DNA from: Lanius collurio
Taxonomy: Eukaryota > Chordata > Aves > Passeriformes > Laniidae
Direction: 5' to 3'
Assembly: GCA_020086605.1 (NCBI GenBank)
Contig: JACBWW010000041.1
Span: forward strand, 1,377,762-1,441,761
DNA length: 64,000 nucleotides
Shown: piece by piece, positions 12,101 through 21,612 of the stretch
Numbering within the stretch: the stretch's first letter is position 1
Layout: each line of letters begins with the position of its first letter
The notes under the pieces: model-generated
The model's database searches: none
Told to the model about the DNA's origin: nothing
Seen by the model: the letters and a program-made list of their open reading frames with translations, nothing else
Made by a program: the position numbers and the translations under genes

Positions 12101-15100
12101 TGAAAAATGTTTTGAATCATTTAACTAATTTTTCAGTCTTTGGGCATTTATGATCTTTGCTACTCCTGTACATGCAGTGTCCATGTAGGGGGAAGAACCA
12201 CTGCAGCAGCAATACTGAAATAATATCAAGCCTTTCTGAGCCAAACCATAAACCTGGACACAAACACCATCAATTTTAGATGGGAATGAAGGCTGATTTT
12301 CCTTGTTGCCACTAAAAATTCCCAAAGGCTCCGGCCTCTCCAGCCAACAGATGAGCACTTGGGCTGCTCTCAGTACTGTTCTAATGCTAAAAGGAGTTGG
12401 GGTTTTTTTAAATCAGGGCCCTATCAGAATGTTTTTGCTATCTCTGACAGAAGCTGTGTTGGTTATTTCTTAGGCCACACAGCACAGTTCAAATTCTTCC
12501 AAGATTTCTGCTTAAAACTGGTTCCACTTCACTGCAGTCTACAACTGGAAGTGGTAAAAGGATACATTTCTAACAGTGCAAATACGTGTCTGGATTATCC
12601 TCAGGGAATTTTTCCTGGAATGTGACAGGTGTAACCCAGAAATTGAACCAACAGCCAGAGCTTCCAGCTGTGCCCTGAGCCTGCAATATATTTCTTTCTA
12701 AAGTGTTCTCAAATCCTCCAACTGCCTAAAAAGTCTTTCTAGCTGTCTTGCCCCATCTGTCCCTCAGCTTGAAATCCCTCCCCAACCACAGTCAAACTCT
12801 ACCTCACAGGGCTGAACAGCAATGCAGGAAAATTAATAAATAAGGGCAAGCACAAAGAGATGGGCCTTAAAACAAAAACAAAGAGGAAAGAAAAAACAGC
12901 TCCCACATAATTTCTGCAGAATATTCTGCTTCCTCTCTGCAATGCCATCACTGGATATAAATCAAGGTGAAATAAAAAAATTCCCTGTTTCTTAAATCTT
13001 TTACACTCCATGGCCAACTCAGAGGGCTCTCTGCCAGGGAAAAGGGCTGGGATCAGTCACTGACCTGGGACTGGGGGGGCACAGGAGTGATGTTCGCAGC
13101 GTGGCTGGAGATGGGCAGGATGTTCAGCTGGTCATCAATCACCAGGCAGTTCTTGCACGAGGCCAGGGACAGAATGAACCTGAGCAGGCAGAGAAAACTC
13201 AGTAAAAACACCAGCACCACTCCTTGGTGAGTCATTAGAACTCTCTTCTAAACACAGACTGAGTAATTACAGCTACCCACAGCGGGGGATTTGCAGCTGA
13301 GCTGCAAGTTCAGCTTTCAGAAAAGGCCTATTCCAATGCAATCCTGAGGGATGTTTCCCTGCCAGGAAGACCCAACGCTGCTCCTGGTGCTCTCCTTGGG
13401 GAGGCAGCCCAGACCCTCTGCACTCACCTCTCATTGAACCTCCCCACCACGTCCTGGTGGGCCTCGGTCCTGTACCGAGAGTGAACGTCCTGAAACACAA
13501 AGGAAACCAAGAAAATGGCAGTGTGGAGAAGGGGCAGCAGTGCCAGTGGCATTACAGGACTGTGCCACCTTCTTTCCCACTCCTGTCTCCCCCCTTCCAG
13601 CCACAGCACATCCCAGACAGGATTCTGACTCTGCTGTGAAACACCCACATCTCCCAAACCCTTGTTAAAAACCTTCCCTCCCCACCCATGTTTTCTTTAC
13701 AAGCCTTACTTATTTCCTGCCTGACTTGAGGGTCAGCTTTGCCAGAACATTTCAAGCACCTCAGGGATGCAAAGGAAAAATAGTCTAACACTTTAATTCT
13801 ACTGGCATTATTAAAATTATTAACAATGGCAACAACTCCAGACTGAGGTGTAAGCACACTCAGTGCGAATTGTTTTGTGAAGCTGACCTCACCTAATACA
13901 CAAAACACTCCAAAGGCCCTGTTTTTCACACTTAAATTGCTGATACATGGGCAGACAGAATAAATACTATCCAAAACTGTCGTGGGACAAAAGAACACAG
14001 TTCCATTTGTGAATGGCAGGTGTTTCTTGTTTCTTCCTTGTAATTCCTTCCTTCCTGGCAGCCTTTTGGAAATGCCTGAGTATAATAAATCCAGTCACAG
14101 ATGAATGAAGGAACAGGAAAGATGATGGAAGGAGGATCACAGCCCATAAGAGGAGCAATAAACACCCACTCAGCATCACCTCAGTGGAGCTGCTGGTGGA
14201 GAACAGCCCCACTGTGCTGAACATACCATGGTCATTGTATAGAGCTGCTTCAGTGAGTTCATGGTTCTCAGGAGAATTGCCACAATTCCACCACCTTCCA
14301 CTGTCTCCACAGTTCTGGCCAACAGGTTTGGAGTCAAGGCTTCAAAATCCTGGGGAGTAAACAGAACTTCAGAGATGCCCAGAGCCCACCAGTGCAGCTG
14401 GCTCCTACTGAAAGGCACAGGAAGCCTAAAAACTTCATTCCTCAAAGTTTAATTTGCACCTAAATTTGCACTAACCAATGTCCTGTGACAGCGAGGCCAC
14501 CTCACCCTCACACCACCCACGAGGGATAAGCAAAGCCACCAGACCTGAGGTGGCAGAAACAACAAATCCTATCCCTGCAGCATTCCAACTGATGATTGCA
14601 ATGCCCTTTTGGGAGCCCAGTGATTCCCCACCTGAAGGACACACATCCCAAAGGTGTTCCCGAGGATCTTGTGGGTTTCGTTGTAGTAGCAATAACGGAT
14701 GTTTGTGGCTGCTATGAACAACTCGAAGGGATCATCATCCTTGATGTTCAAAGTTCCACTCTTAATCTTCTTCTGGAGCTGCCTCATCCTCTTCTTCCGG
14801 TGGCTGGAGGGTGAAATCACACAGGATTATTTTTGGGACAGGGTTTGAGAAAAGTGTGTTCAGGCTGAGTCTGGAAGTCAGAGCTCAGTCCTAAATATGA
14901 CTGAGGTTCAACAGCTGAGGAACCCAAGTTCTGAGGTTAAAAAGGTGAGGGGGAGTTTGGTCCAGGGCAGCAGAGTCAGTGTTAGAGCTACAGAAAAAAA
15001 AACAGAGGTACTTTCTGCTGGTGTCAACCCCATCATGGAAGCCAAATTTCAGTCCTGGAAGAGCAAACTTCCCCCAGCTCCTCCAGGAACGAACCTGGCC

Positions 15101-16409
15101 TCCCCTCACACCCAAATCCCTCACCCTACAGCATCTGCTCCCCTGAGAGCAGCATCTCTCACCTGCTGAAGCCCAGCTCCTTCTTGTAGCACCAGAGCAC
15201 AGAGGGCCTGGCCTTCACCGTGGCCTTGGACAACATGTGGTGAAGGATAACGACCTGCCAAAGCACACAAGCACTCACAAGCAGCTCAGAGGGAACAGCA
15301 AAAAGCAAAGTGCTTTAAAATTCAGTTTTTCTACACTTAATTTCACAGCTGTGTCTTTGCTGTGGAAAACAGAGGGAACCCTTGACACAAAGTGAGGCTG
15401 TGTCTGTGCCTTCTCCAGGGCTGCACAACACTAAAGACATTGGGTTTTACCTCCTGCCTCCTTAGTTCCCTTCTCTGGCAGAACTACTGAATTATTCCAG
15501 GCTAAACACAGCTCCTGGGGCTGTCTCTTAGGGATAATCCATTAATATGGGTTTGCCACCAAGTGTTTCAGTGAAAACACTGAACACAACCAGACCTGGG
15601 AGATGCCAGAACCCATCAGTAAATAATGCCAACATTCCTGTACTGCCACCTGACTAACTCATTTTTTCCCCATTTTTTTTATAATTAAGTTTATTATGGA
15701 GATAAAAGACAGCTGGTCTCAGTGATCCGGGAGGGCTTTTCCACCCTGAACAATTCTGTGAACTGACTTATCCTAAAACACCACGGGTTTGCTGTGCTGT
15801 TCTTCCCCTCCCCACTCGAAAAAACACAAGGCCAGAGTCTCTGAAGAGAAACGACTTTAGCACTTAATTTCTTCCACACAACTTCCACAACCGAGCAGGT
15901 TCCTCTGCGAGACGCCTCAGTATCCCAAGCCCACTCCGAGTGAGAAACCATCACAGCTCAGGGCAGAGTCGAGAGAAAATAAAACTCCAGCTGGCCACAA
16001 AATTAAATATCCTTCGCCCCAGTTAAAAAACCCCAAACCAAACACACAACCCCCAGGCTGTCCCGAGTTCTGTTCGATGTTTATGAGCTTCCCAGACACG
16101 AGAAGTCCGAGGGGAGGTCTCACACACCATTTCCAACCCCTCTGTCCCTGAGAGCTCCGTCCCCCTCAGGCACCATCACTCTGCCTGCGGCTCTGCGGGT
16201 TTAATTCCCGCTGGAGGCAGAGACGAGCCGGGACCGAGGGCTTACGGCAGGCCCGGCTGGGTCCCAGCACCCACGGACGCCCCGCACCGGGACGGCGTTA
16301 CCTGGTCCTTGCCGCGGTCGCCCACCACGACGAACAGGCTCCGCTGCCGCTCGGCCACGCCGTTCTCGATGAGGACGCGGATGCGGTTGTCCACCTTGCG
16401 GCGCTGCAT
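105..16409 (-). CDS. NAT10: NAT10, RNA cytidine acetyltransferase (28 coding exons, complete)
   Basis: NAT10 uses ATP and acetyl-CoA to make N4-acetylcytidine in 18S rRNA, in tRNA (with THUMPD1) and in mRNA, mainly in the nucleolus. The 28 exons listed separately join in phase to 3060 bases (1019 residues plus TGA); human NAT10 has 1025. In order they encode an N-terminal TmcA-like domain (from residue 1), a RecA-like ATPase with Walker A ARGRGKS (Lys290) and Walker B VVIDEAA (Asp388, Glu389), a GNAT domain with IAVHPDYQGMGYG (Gly641, the position whose Glu mutant inactivates the human enzyme), a C-terminal RNA-binding region and a Lys/Arg-rich nucleolar tail. All key residues are present and no stop or frameshift was found. 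The start is the ATG at 16409, followed by QRRKVDNRIR, which matches the family N-terminus. Identity is essentially certain; the 3' UTR runs off the left edge. Confidence 0.97.
1229..1312 (-). CDS. NAT10: NAT10 coding exon 27
   Basis: Residues 961-989 (YIIRGDDEEWNEVLSKAGQN, then TSIVSLK). Acceptor CTCCAG, donor AG|GTTAAG. Confidence 0.94.
2435..2508 (-). CDS. NAT10: NAT10 coding exon 26
   Basis: Residues 937-961 (EEAAKEFQEKHKQDVMKLKE MDLTQ), a charged helix. Acceptor TTGCAG, donor CA|GTAAGG, leaves phase 2. Confidence 0.94.
2890..2988 (-). CDS. NAT10: NAT10 coding exon 25
   Basis: Residues 904-936 (LFNTVQEKAVEEQMAATKDV...LNDDL). Acceptor TTTCAG, donor TTG|GTAATT. Confidence 0.95.
3326..3400 (-). 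repeat. CR1 LINE 3'-end fragment in NAT10 intron 24
   Basis: About 75 bases resembling the CR1 3' tail (plus-strand text tggtttgggttggaaggga, then gatcatccagctcc). This is the complement of a CR1 tail, so the element points to the minus strand. Heavily 5'-truncated. Confidence 0.75.
3578..3697 (-). CDS. NAT10: NAT10 coding exon 24
   Basis: Residues 864-903 (ALFLGIGLQHKSLDQLEKEL...IIRKVVQ), 40 whole codons. Acceptor CCTCAG, donor CAG|GTGAGA. Confidence 0.95.
3746..4423 (+). mobile_element. Solo retroviral LTR with 4-bp target duplication, NAT10 intron 23
   Basis: A 670-bp block at 3750-4419 begins TGTA and ends TACA, the terminal inverted repeat of retroviral LTRs. It is flanked on both sides by tccc (3746-3749 and 4420-4423), a 4-bp target duplication as made by class I (ERV1/gamma-like) elements. 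U3 has a diverged 72-bp tandem repeat (3751-3822 and 3823-3895); a TATA-like ccataaaag lies near 4019; a degenerate poly(A) signal, aacaaagctcc, lies near 4091. No gag, pol or env sequence is present, so this is a recombined solo LTR. It lies antisense to NAT10 and clear of both neighbouring exons. Confidence 0.75.
4477..4649 (-). CDS. NAT10: NAT10 coding exon 23
   Basis: Residues 806-863 (PISRAELESVFIPYDLKRLE...GDISLSAAQS) of the C-terminal RNA-binding region. Acceptor CCACAG, donor TCG|GTGAGC. A solo LTR lies 57 bases into the following intron. Confidence 0.95.
5159..5269 (-). CDS. NAT10: NAT10 coding exon 22
   Basis: Residues 769-806 (DFRRRFLSLLSYQFSTFSPS, then NILQNKNIKQQPQA). Acceptor TGTAG, donor C|GTGAGT, leaves phase 1. 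Confidence 0.94.
5361..5454 (-). CDS. NAT10: NAT10 coding exon 21
   Basis: Residues 738-769 (NDLTGEHSCIMLKMLNEEDS...LTAFWK). Acceptor TATCAG, donor G|GTAACT, leaves phase 1. Confidence 0.95.
5908..5956 (-). CDS. NAT10: NAT10 coding exon 20
   Basis: Residues 721-737 (KFWKRAGFVPVYLRQTP), a 49-base exon. Acceptor TCACAG, donor CCA|GTAAGT. Confidence 0.95.
6425..6558 (-). CDS. NAT10: NAT10 coding exon 19
   Basis: Residues 677-721 (TVGLLEEVVTPRKDLPPLLL...YLGVSYGLTPRLLK). Acceptor TTCCAG, donor AA|GTAGGA, leaves phase 2. Confidence 0.94.
6729..6845 (-). CDS. NAT10: NAT10 coding exon 18
   Basis: Residues 638-676. Begins MGYGSRAL with the catalytically essential Gly641, then a variable stretch (EEKTVQKPKEITTVSSE). 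Acceptor TCACAG, donor GAG|GTATGG. Confidence 0.95.
7328..7402 (-). CDS. NAT10: NAT10 coding exon 17 (acetyl-CoA site)
   Basis: Residues 613-637. Encodes GGRVIRIAVHPDYQG, the start of the acetyl-CoA pyrophosphate-binding motif that continues as MGYG in exon 18. Acceptor GTGCAG, donor GGG|GTAAAG. Confidence 0.95.
7508..7609 (-). CDS. NAT10: NAT10 coding exon 16
   Basis: Residues 579-612 (VCMEGEISRQSIMNSLSRGK...TVSEQ), 34 whole codons of the GNAT domain. Acceptor GGCAG, donor CAG|GTGGGT. Confidence 0.95.
7712..7828 (-). CDS. NAT10: NAT10 coding exon 15
   Basis: Residues 540-578 (NSPNDLQMLSDAPAHHLFCL...EVLAVVQ), the entry to the GNAT domain. Acceptor CTCCAG, donor CAG|GTAAGA. Confidence 0.95.
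7867..7975 (-). repeat. CR1 LINE fragment in NAT10 intron 14
   Basis: Plus-strand text agaatcacagaagggttgga, then ccagctcctggccctgcaca and gatgtccctgagggtgtt, is the complement of a CR1 3' end of the cctgcacaggac subtype. Truncated at about 110 bases. Confidence 0.75.
8674..8770 (-). CDS. NAT10: NAT10 coding exon 14
   Basis: Residues 507-539 (YYVNRDTLFCYHRASEVFLQ...YVASHYK). Acceptor TTTAG, donor AAG|GTAGGG, ends in phase 0. Confidence 0.95.
8921..8982. repeat. 31-bp tandem duplication in NAT10 intron 13
   Basis: The 31-base unit beginning cagacttcatctctaaagat occurs twice head to tail (8921 and 8952) with only end differences, so the duplication is recent. It is intronic. Confidence 0.85.
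9195..9345 (-). CDS. NAT10: NAT10 coding exon 13
   Basis: Residues 457-507 (ARTLHEVSLHESIRYAPGDP...SGCPLPDTCDL). The only donor that keeps the frame is CT|GTATCC, a poor match to consensus. It joins exon 14 to give the conserved LYYVNRDTLF. Confidence 0.92.
9608..9732 (-). CDS. NAT10: NAT10 coding exon 12
   Basis: Residues 415-457 (GYEGTGRSLSLKLIQQLRQQ, then the variable Ser/Thr/Ala-rich stretch ENKSTATAKLTS). Acceptor GTCAG, donor G|GTACAG, leaves phase 1. Confidence 0.94.
9829..9965 (-). CDS. NAT10: NAT10 coding exon 11 (Walker B)
   Basis: Residues 370-415. Encodes AELVVIDEAAAIPLPLVK, with Asp388-Glu389 as the Walker B acidic pair, then GPYLVFMASTING. Acceptor TTGCAG, donor GG|GTAAGG, leaves phase 2. 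Confidence 0.95.
10499..10597 (-). CDS. NAT10: NAT10 coding exon 10
   Basis: Residues 337-369 (EHLDYEIVQSLNPEFNKAVV...HRQTIQ), 33 whole codons. Acceptor TTCCAG, donor CAG|GTAATT. Confidence 0.95.
10661..10677. repeat. (CAT)5 microsatellite, NAT10 intron 9
   Basis: Short run of five cat triplets in the intron between exons 9 and 10. Confidence 0.8.
10970..11063 (-). CDS. NAT10: NAT10 coding exon 9
   Basis: Residues 305-336 (GYSNIFVTSPSPDNLHTLFE...DALQYQ) of the ATPase core. Acceptor TGCAG, donor CAG|GTGAGG, ends in phase 0. Confidence 0.95.
11446..11579 (-). CDS. NAT10: NAT10 coding exon 8 (Walker A)
   Basis: Residues 261-305. Carries the nucleotide-binding loop TAARGRGKSAALGLA with Lys290, the ATP-binding lysine of the RecA-like domain. 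Acceptor CTCAG, donor GG|GTGAGT, leaves phase 2. Confidence 0.95.
11677..11784 (-). CDS. NAT10: NAT10 coding exon 7
   Basis: Residues 225-260 (EESLRPQELELRELKESLQD...GCRTLDQ), 36 whole codons. Acceptor TGCAG, donor CAG|GTGGGT. Confidence 0.95.
13065..13179 (-). CDS. NAT10: NAT10 coding exon 6
   Basis: Residues 186-224 (RFILSLASCKNCLVIDDQLN...TPVPPQSQ). Acceptor CTCAG, donor CAG|GTCAGT. The end of this exon is the less conserved linker before the ATPase domain. Confidence 0.94.
13428..13489 (-). CDS. NAT10: NAT10 coding exon 5
   Basis: Residues 166-186 (DVHSRYRTEAHQDVVGRFNE plus two bases of Arg). Acceptor TTTCAG, donor AG|GTGAGT, leaves phase 2. Confidence 0.95.
14227..14349 (-). CDS. NAT10: NAT10 coding exon 4
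   Basis: Residues 125-165 (DFEALTPNLLARTVETVEGG...LKQLYTMTM). Acceptor CCCCAG, donor ATG|GTATGT; 41 whole codons. Confidence 0.95.
14632..14803 (-). CDS. NAT10: NAT10 coding exon 3
   Basis: Residues 67-124, starting SHRKKRMRQLQKKIKSG and ending ILGNTFGMCVLQ. Part of the N-terminal TmcA-like domain. Acceptor CCAG, donor CAG|GTGGGG, ends in phase 0. Confidence 0.95.
15163..15254 (-). CDS. NAT10: NAT10 coding exon 2
   Basis: Residues 37-67 (VVILHHMLSKATVKARPSVL...KELGFS). Acceptor GCAG, donor AG|GTGAGA; leaves phase 2, completed by the first base of exon 3 to give Ser. Confidence 0.95.
16302..16409 (-). CDS. NAT10: NAT10 coding exon 1
   Basis: Residues 1-36, from the initiator ATG (context GCAGCCATGC, G at -3) to GDRGKDQ; donor CAG|GTAAC, phase 0. 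The frame stays open upstream through the GC minisatellite, so the start was chosen by homology (human MHRKKVDNRI). Confidence 0.95.
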
Positions 16410-16660
16410 GGCTGCGGCTGCCCGGAGCTTCTCCCCCGGCTCCCGGCCCGGCTCCCGGTCCCGCTCCCGGCCCCGCTCCCGGCCCGGCTCCGGACCCCGC
16501 TCCCGGCCCCGCTCCCGGCCCCTTCCCGGCCCCGCTCCCGGTCCCGCTCCCGGCCCCGCTCCGCTGCACCACGTGGGAGCCACGTGAGGCCGGGCGCGCG
16601 CGCCGCGCAGCGTGGGAGGACCCCGGGGCTGCCCGCGCCGTCCGCCTGCGCGACGCGCAC
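16410..16660 (-). promoter_or_regulatory. NAT10: NAT10 CpG-island promoter with two CACGTG E-boxes
   Basis: The sequence is GC- and CpG-rich and lies just upstream of the start codon. Two perfect CACGTG sites occur 11 bases apart at 16570-16575 and 16581-16586, with no TATA box. CACGTG is bound by MYC/MAX, USF and related bHLH-ZIP factors, which fits a nucleolar growth gene; binding is inferred. The transcription start cannot be fixed. The human gene has a non-coding first exon, and no convincing acceptor is seen directly before this ATG. Confidence 0.7.
16442..16560. repeat. 12-bp GC-rich minisatellite just upstream of the NAT10 ATG
   Basis: About ten units of cccggccccgct with single-base variants (cccggcccggct, cccggtcccgct, ccggaccccgct); one unit is 11 bases. 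The array starts 33 bases upstream of the NAT10 start codon and ends 10 bases before the first E-box, so it lies in the 5' UTR or core promoter. Read on the minus strand it leaves the NAT10 frame open. Confidence 0.9.
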
Positions 16661-17387
16661 ATCTATTTATAATTCCACATTTCTGTATAAACACGTATTT
16701 CTGTATCTGTTGGACTTGCAAGCAGAATAACTGAAGGTAGCTTTCCACATAGGAAAAGACTCCTGTGCCCAGCCAGCTCCCAAAATCCCTGCGAGACACA
16801 GAGCAGCCCTTACCTCCCCCATAGCTGTTGTTTGTTTGTTTCAGTGACTTTTGGCTGTAAAAAGGGGATAAACCATAATTCAGTCGCAATGGAAACGCCG
16901 ATTATATATATATTTTTAAAAGCTTTGTTCTAAAGAAATCCTGCCTGCCACCCCCCGGGCGTGTTACCTCTGAGTTTATAAAGATAATTCCATTTCCACA
17001 CCAGCCCAACGCTGGGTCTGGGTGGCCTTTGCTGCTGGGGGCAGACAAAAAACAAAAATAAAGATGGGGGAAAAAAAGGGTATTTGGAGACAGTTTCTCC
17101 AAGGAAACAAGGCTGCAGAGAGCAAACAGAACACACAGAGAAAACAACAAATCTGTAGGATTCATTATTATAGGATACCAAACAAAACCCCAGGGAATAT
17201 TAAGAACCCTGCTCCTCAATAAAACCATGGAGCTTGTAAGATTTAAGTTCTGCTCCTTAATAAATCCATCACGGCTGTTAGAAAGTTTTCCATACAAAAT
17301 CCCAAGTTGCACAACCATGGAGTGGCATTAAGAGAACAACTTTTAAACCTGACTTGAAATTACAGCGAGTTTTCAGAAACATGGAAT
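16661..17387. other. Spacer between the NAT10 promoter and the CAPRIN1 3' end
   Basis: AT-rich non-coding DNA with a short (AT)n run near 16901-16913. No exon, repeat element or RNA gene was recognised. The two genes are in tandem on the same strand, so CAPRIN1 transcription runs toward the NAT10 promoter. Confidence 0.5.
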
Positions 17388-17470
17388 TTTATTCTCAAAC
17401 TGACAGTAAAACTATTCCTAACCTTTCAATACCAAAGTTGAGCCGAGCTATTTGCATAGATATATTTATT
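17388..17470 (-). terminator. Candidate distal CAPRIN1 poly(A) signals
   Basis: Two AATAAA hexamers on the minus strand (17465-17470 and 17388-17393) are the last before the NAT10 promoter region. Usage is inferred from position only. Confidence 0.3.
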
Positions 17471-20400
17471 CTCAGTTTTTAATACTGCCAATTCTTTTTT
17501 TAACTTGAACATTCAAACAATGAAGTATTTAAAACCAGGTGACATCGTAGGAAAAACGTGTTTAATACCACTGGATGTGTTCGGGGTTGTTTTAAAAGAT
17601 AACAAAAATATGGTAAAACTACTGAATTAACAATCATAAAGGCTGTGGAACAGTGGGGTTTTTTAGGTGAACCCAGGTAAACCCAATCACTGAGACAAAA
17701 CCACCAACACAACACGAGTGTAGCAAGACAATCCCTTTAGGTATGAAATGTTTGCTTGAAAGGGAAGGACATAAAACATTTAAATAGATTTATTTTTCAA
17801 GTGTTTACATAAGCCATGGACCAATTTGTTTCCAACGCTGAGTTAAAGAACTGCAAAGACGTATATACAGGTATGTTTAAGGCCATCAGAAAATTTAAAC
17901 CTGACAACAAACTAAAAATTCTCAACACTTATTTCATGTGGTAGAAGCATTACTAAAATTCATTCTAAAATCTGAGAGCTTCAAAAGAGGAAATACATTT
18001 TCATTTAATAAAAGTCTAACGGGTCTTTCCTAAAACTTAGCTTGAGACCAAAATTCCAGGTGTACTCTTGGGTAGAAATGGGCCAGCAGAGCTGACACCA
18101 AGCTAGGTACACCCATTAGATTCTTCTATGAAGATTAAAAAGGGAGGGGAAAAGAATCTGCCTTTTAATAGAAAACTGCAGCAAGAGCAAACAATCAGTT
18201 TAATTCAGAACCAAATGCCAAGTTAGGCTCTAGTTTTCCCCATACAGTTCTCCTGTGTGCTGCTCCAAGTGGCTCTTAGGATTCTGGAAAACAAATTTCC
18301 TTCCTTCCATTAAGGCTGGATCCAGAGAGCCACAAATTTTAATACCACTCTATTCAAAAAGCCTCTGAAAGTGGTTAACAGAATAGCACCTCTTCCCTTA
18401 GATGAACAGCCTAGAAAATTAAGTTTCTCATCACACTTTGCCACATCACACCAAAAATACACCTTGGAAGAACCTTCCCCACCTCCTTCCCTCTGGAAAA
18501 ATGTATTGTCCCAACAGGAAAAGGTTATCATTTAAGCAATTAGCCCTCTCCACCACTGACAAAATAAGGGAATGTTCCCGAAGTTCCCTGTCAAAGCTCC
18601 TTCCCTGAAGTTGTGCCACGGACTCTGCTACAGCCAGGATCAGTCAGACCAGTGGAGTGCCCAGGTACATTTAACAAATCCTGTCATTTCCAGAAAAACA
18701 CCCTTAGAAGGGACCTGCACAACGTTGCAATGCTGGAGCTTCTGGCAAAGTTCCAGATAAGAATCATAAATATATTTAAGGCCAGATTTAAATAAGGAAA
18801 TTGTCCTCTAAGTTCATCAGGAGAGTTTTGTTGTTTGGGATCATTTCCTGCTTGCTCTTCAGCTGTTCTGGTCCATCAGTGAAGGACACCTGAACCTCCC
18901 CACTGCATCTGTGGAAGTTCTCTGGAGTTGGGAAGCCTTTTAGTCCCATCTGTACCCAGTGCAGATGGAAAACTGCAGGAACAGGTGCCCAGATTTTAGA
19001 AACTAAAGCAGCCTCCTTCACACTGAGGTGATGAACCTCAGCTCCAGCTTCTGTCCTCACACATCCATCTCAGTACTCTGCAACAGCCTTTAACCAAGAA
19101 CACTTTCACACATAAAGAGAGATGGGCTGGATTTCCCAGGCTGTGACTGCAGCCCCATCAACAGGAGGGGAATATCAACATTCTCCAACCAACTGGCTCT
19201 GGATCTTGCTCTGCTGGACCACAAAGATTTTGCCCAATTTGTTCTTAATCACATGAATTTTAACCACTTTTCCAATACCATTTAATCATCTCAGTATTTA
19301 TCTACATTTAGAGTCTCTTCAGTAACTTCTCTCAACTCAAAGGCCATTTGTGAGAAAGAAGGAAGCCCGATCCTTTCTCCAAAGACCTGTGACACACACA
19401 ACCAATCTGCCTAAAAACTTCAGGTCAGCAGGACATTTTGAGAAGACACATTTTAAGGACATAAGGTTTCTCAGAGAGTTCAGTCCCAGCAGGATACACT
19501 GCCTGGTTAAGTAATGAGAAGCCCACAATGCTCTTTCCACAGTCTGACTGATGATTCAGAGACTGCTGTACACAAAGACAGGATCTGGGGAAGAAAACAG
19601 GGGTTAAGTGAAGTTTAGAACCCTCTCCACCCTAAGCTGCACTGGTGAACTGCTCTTAGAAAACAGCCTGTACACAGCTAAAACACAGAAGGAAAATTCA
19701 GGACCAGGGTGGCCTCAGGAGCAAGACAACAGCTCACCATTTCTGGGCAAGTTCTTTAGCAGGAGGATGTCTAGGAAGGATGCAGGTTTCCCAGGCACAG
19801 GAACAACACATACAAACATCTGAGACACTCGAGTGATTTATACATCAGGAACCCCTGAATTACAGCTGAAACAAGAGGCTGAAGTTTGGTTTCAGACAGG
19901 CTCAGACGAAGCCCTGTCCCCAACTCTCTCCTTCCAGCCACAGGACCTCGCCCCAGCTACCCCATGCAATAAACAGCTCATTCTGACATCCAGAACGGGC
20001 TTGGCACCACAGCCAGCCCCAAACTGCCACGGCTTTGCTTCAGAATGAATGTCTGGTAACAGTCTTTGCTCAAAATAGGACCTTTTTCAAAAGAAACATA
20101 CCTAGGAGCGCTTGGGATCTGGAAGGAACTCAGATTTAGAGCCAAGCTATGGAGTAAAAAATTTAGAGATCCCCTGAAAATGCCAGAAAAGCAGCAAGGG
20201 CTCTGTGTGCCACAGGGTGACTCCAGCACATGTTCCAGGACAGTTTATAACACCAGGGGTGGGATTAAAGGGGCCTGTACAAATTCCCAGCTCACATCTC
20301 ACCAACTTGTTCCACCTCTCCCTCCATCAGAGCACAGCAGAGCAGCTGCTCTAAAGGCCATTTCTAACTTGTCTCTTAATGAAGAGGCCTAGTGTTTTAT

Positions 20401-21606
20401 TAATAAATTAAAGCTGGAAAAAACCCCAAAGCAAGGCCCCAAACTTTAGGTGGAGTGTTTTGATCTCTTCAGTGGTCTCTCACTGACATGGTGCACATTT
20501 ACTGACGAACTACAATCAGTTCCTTAAGGAGCATCTGGTGTGCAATGGAGAAAGCTGAGCAGCTTGTGTTCTACCAACCATTTAAAAGTAAGCTGATGCA
20601 CAAAGAAAAATAAAATCATTAAAAGAATTCACTGTTTTCCTACATCAGTTCAACATTAAAAGGTTTGTCTTTTTATTTTTTTTCCAGTTAAAAAACAGTT
20701 GGGACTATTATCTCAGTAATAGCTTCCTAAAAAAGACACAGAACAGCAACTTCTCACCGGACTGCAGTTTAGGAATGTTCTAGGCCTTGACTCAAACTGC
20801 TGCTTCCAGACATGAGCCCCGTTTCAGGATGCCTGGTGTGGAATATGGTCTTCACAAGCTTATCACTTCCCGCAGTGAAAACTTTTTTCATTTGTGCTCT
20901 TCACACAGGACATGGAAAAGTGATTTCCCACCTATTTGTATGGAGTTCCAGACTGTTTCACAACGAAGTCAAAAGTATCTGACTGCAAGTTCTGAAAGTT
21001 CAGTTGTGATACAAAGTAGAAATGACCCTCTGAGTGAAAACAACCTTCAGTTTTGTACAGAACAGTTAAACACCACGCAGCTGTTCCTCAATTTCACCTT
21101 TCCACAGGTAGGAATTATTTGATGAGCAATACTTAACATATAATATAGCACTTTTCTTCTTGCACGTGCTATAGAATGCAACAGAACTACCAACACCTCT
21201 ATGGAGGCAGCTATCAAAATATTCTCCCCACTGCAGAGAGAGTGCATGTGCGCAGAAGGCAGGCACAAGTGATTTTCCCAAAGATTATACCACAAGGATG
21301 CAGTAAAACTTGAATAAGACTTGGTATTTTCCAGCTCCTAGGCTTATGCCATTTCTTTTATACATCGCTGCCTTGATGAAAAAAAAAAAAAAAGGAAAAG
21401 TCCATCAAAAATAAAAAGTTTCCCAGAAGTCACAGCTAGCAGAATAAAACCAGAAAAACAGGAGGAGGGTTTACATCTAGTCAGGAAAAAGAGACTATTG
21501 GGGGAAAAAGAAACCAAAGAAACCTTATGAAATGTCACCCCATCACATCGAATCTGTTTCAGCCGTTGAAAACCAGTGTTCCAGGATACAATTTTTATAA
21601 ACATGT

Positions 21607-21612
21607 TTTATT
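21607..21612 (-). terminator. Candidate proximal CAPRIN1 poly(A) signal
   Basis: AATAAA on the minus strand within GATAAATAAAAC, about 1.19 kb after the stop codon. It would make a short 3' UTR isoform. Confidence 0.3.

Noticed and set aside
16201..16662. Open frames full of Gly-Ala-Gly-Pro repeats on the minus strand near NAT10
   Set aside because: These are alternative frames of the 12-bp minisatellite plus exon 1, not a separate gene.
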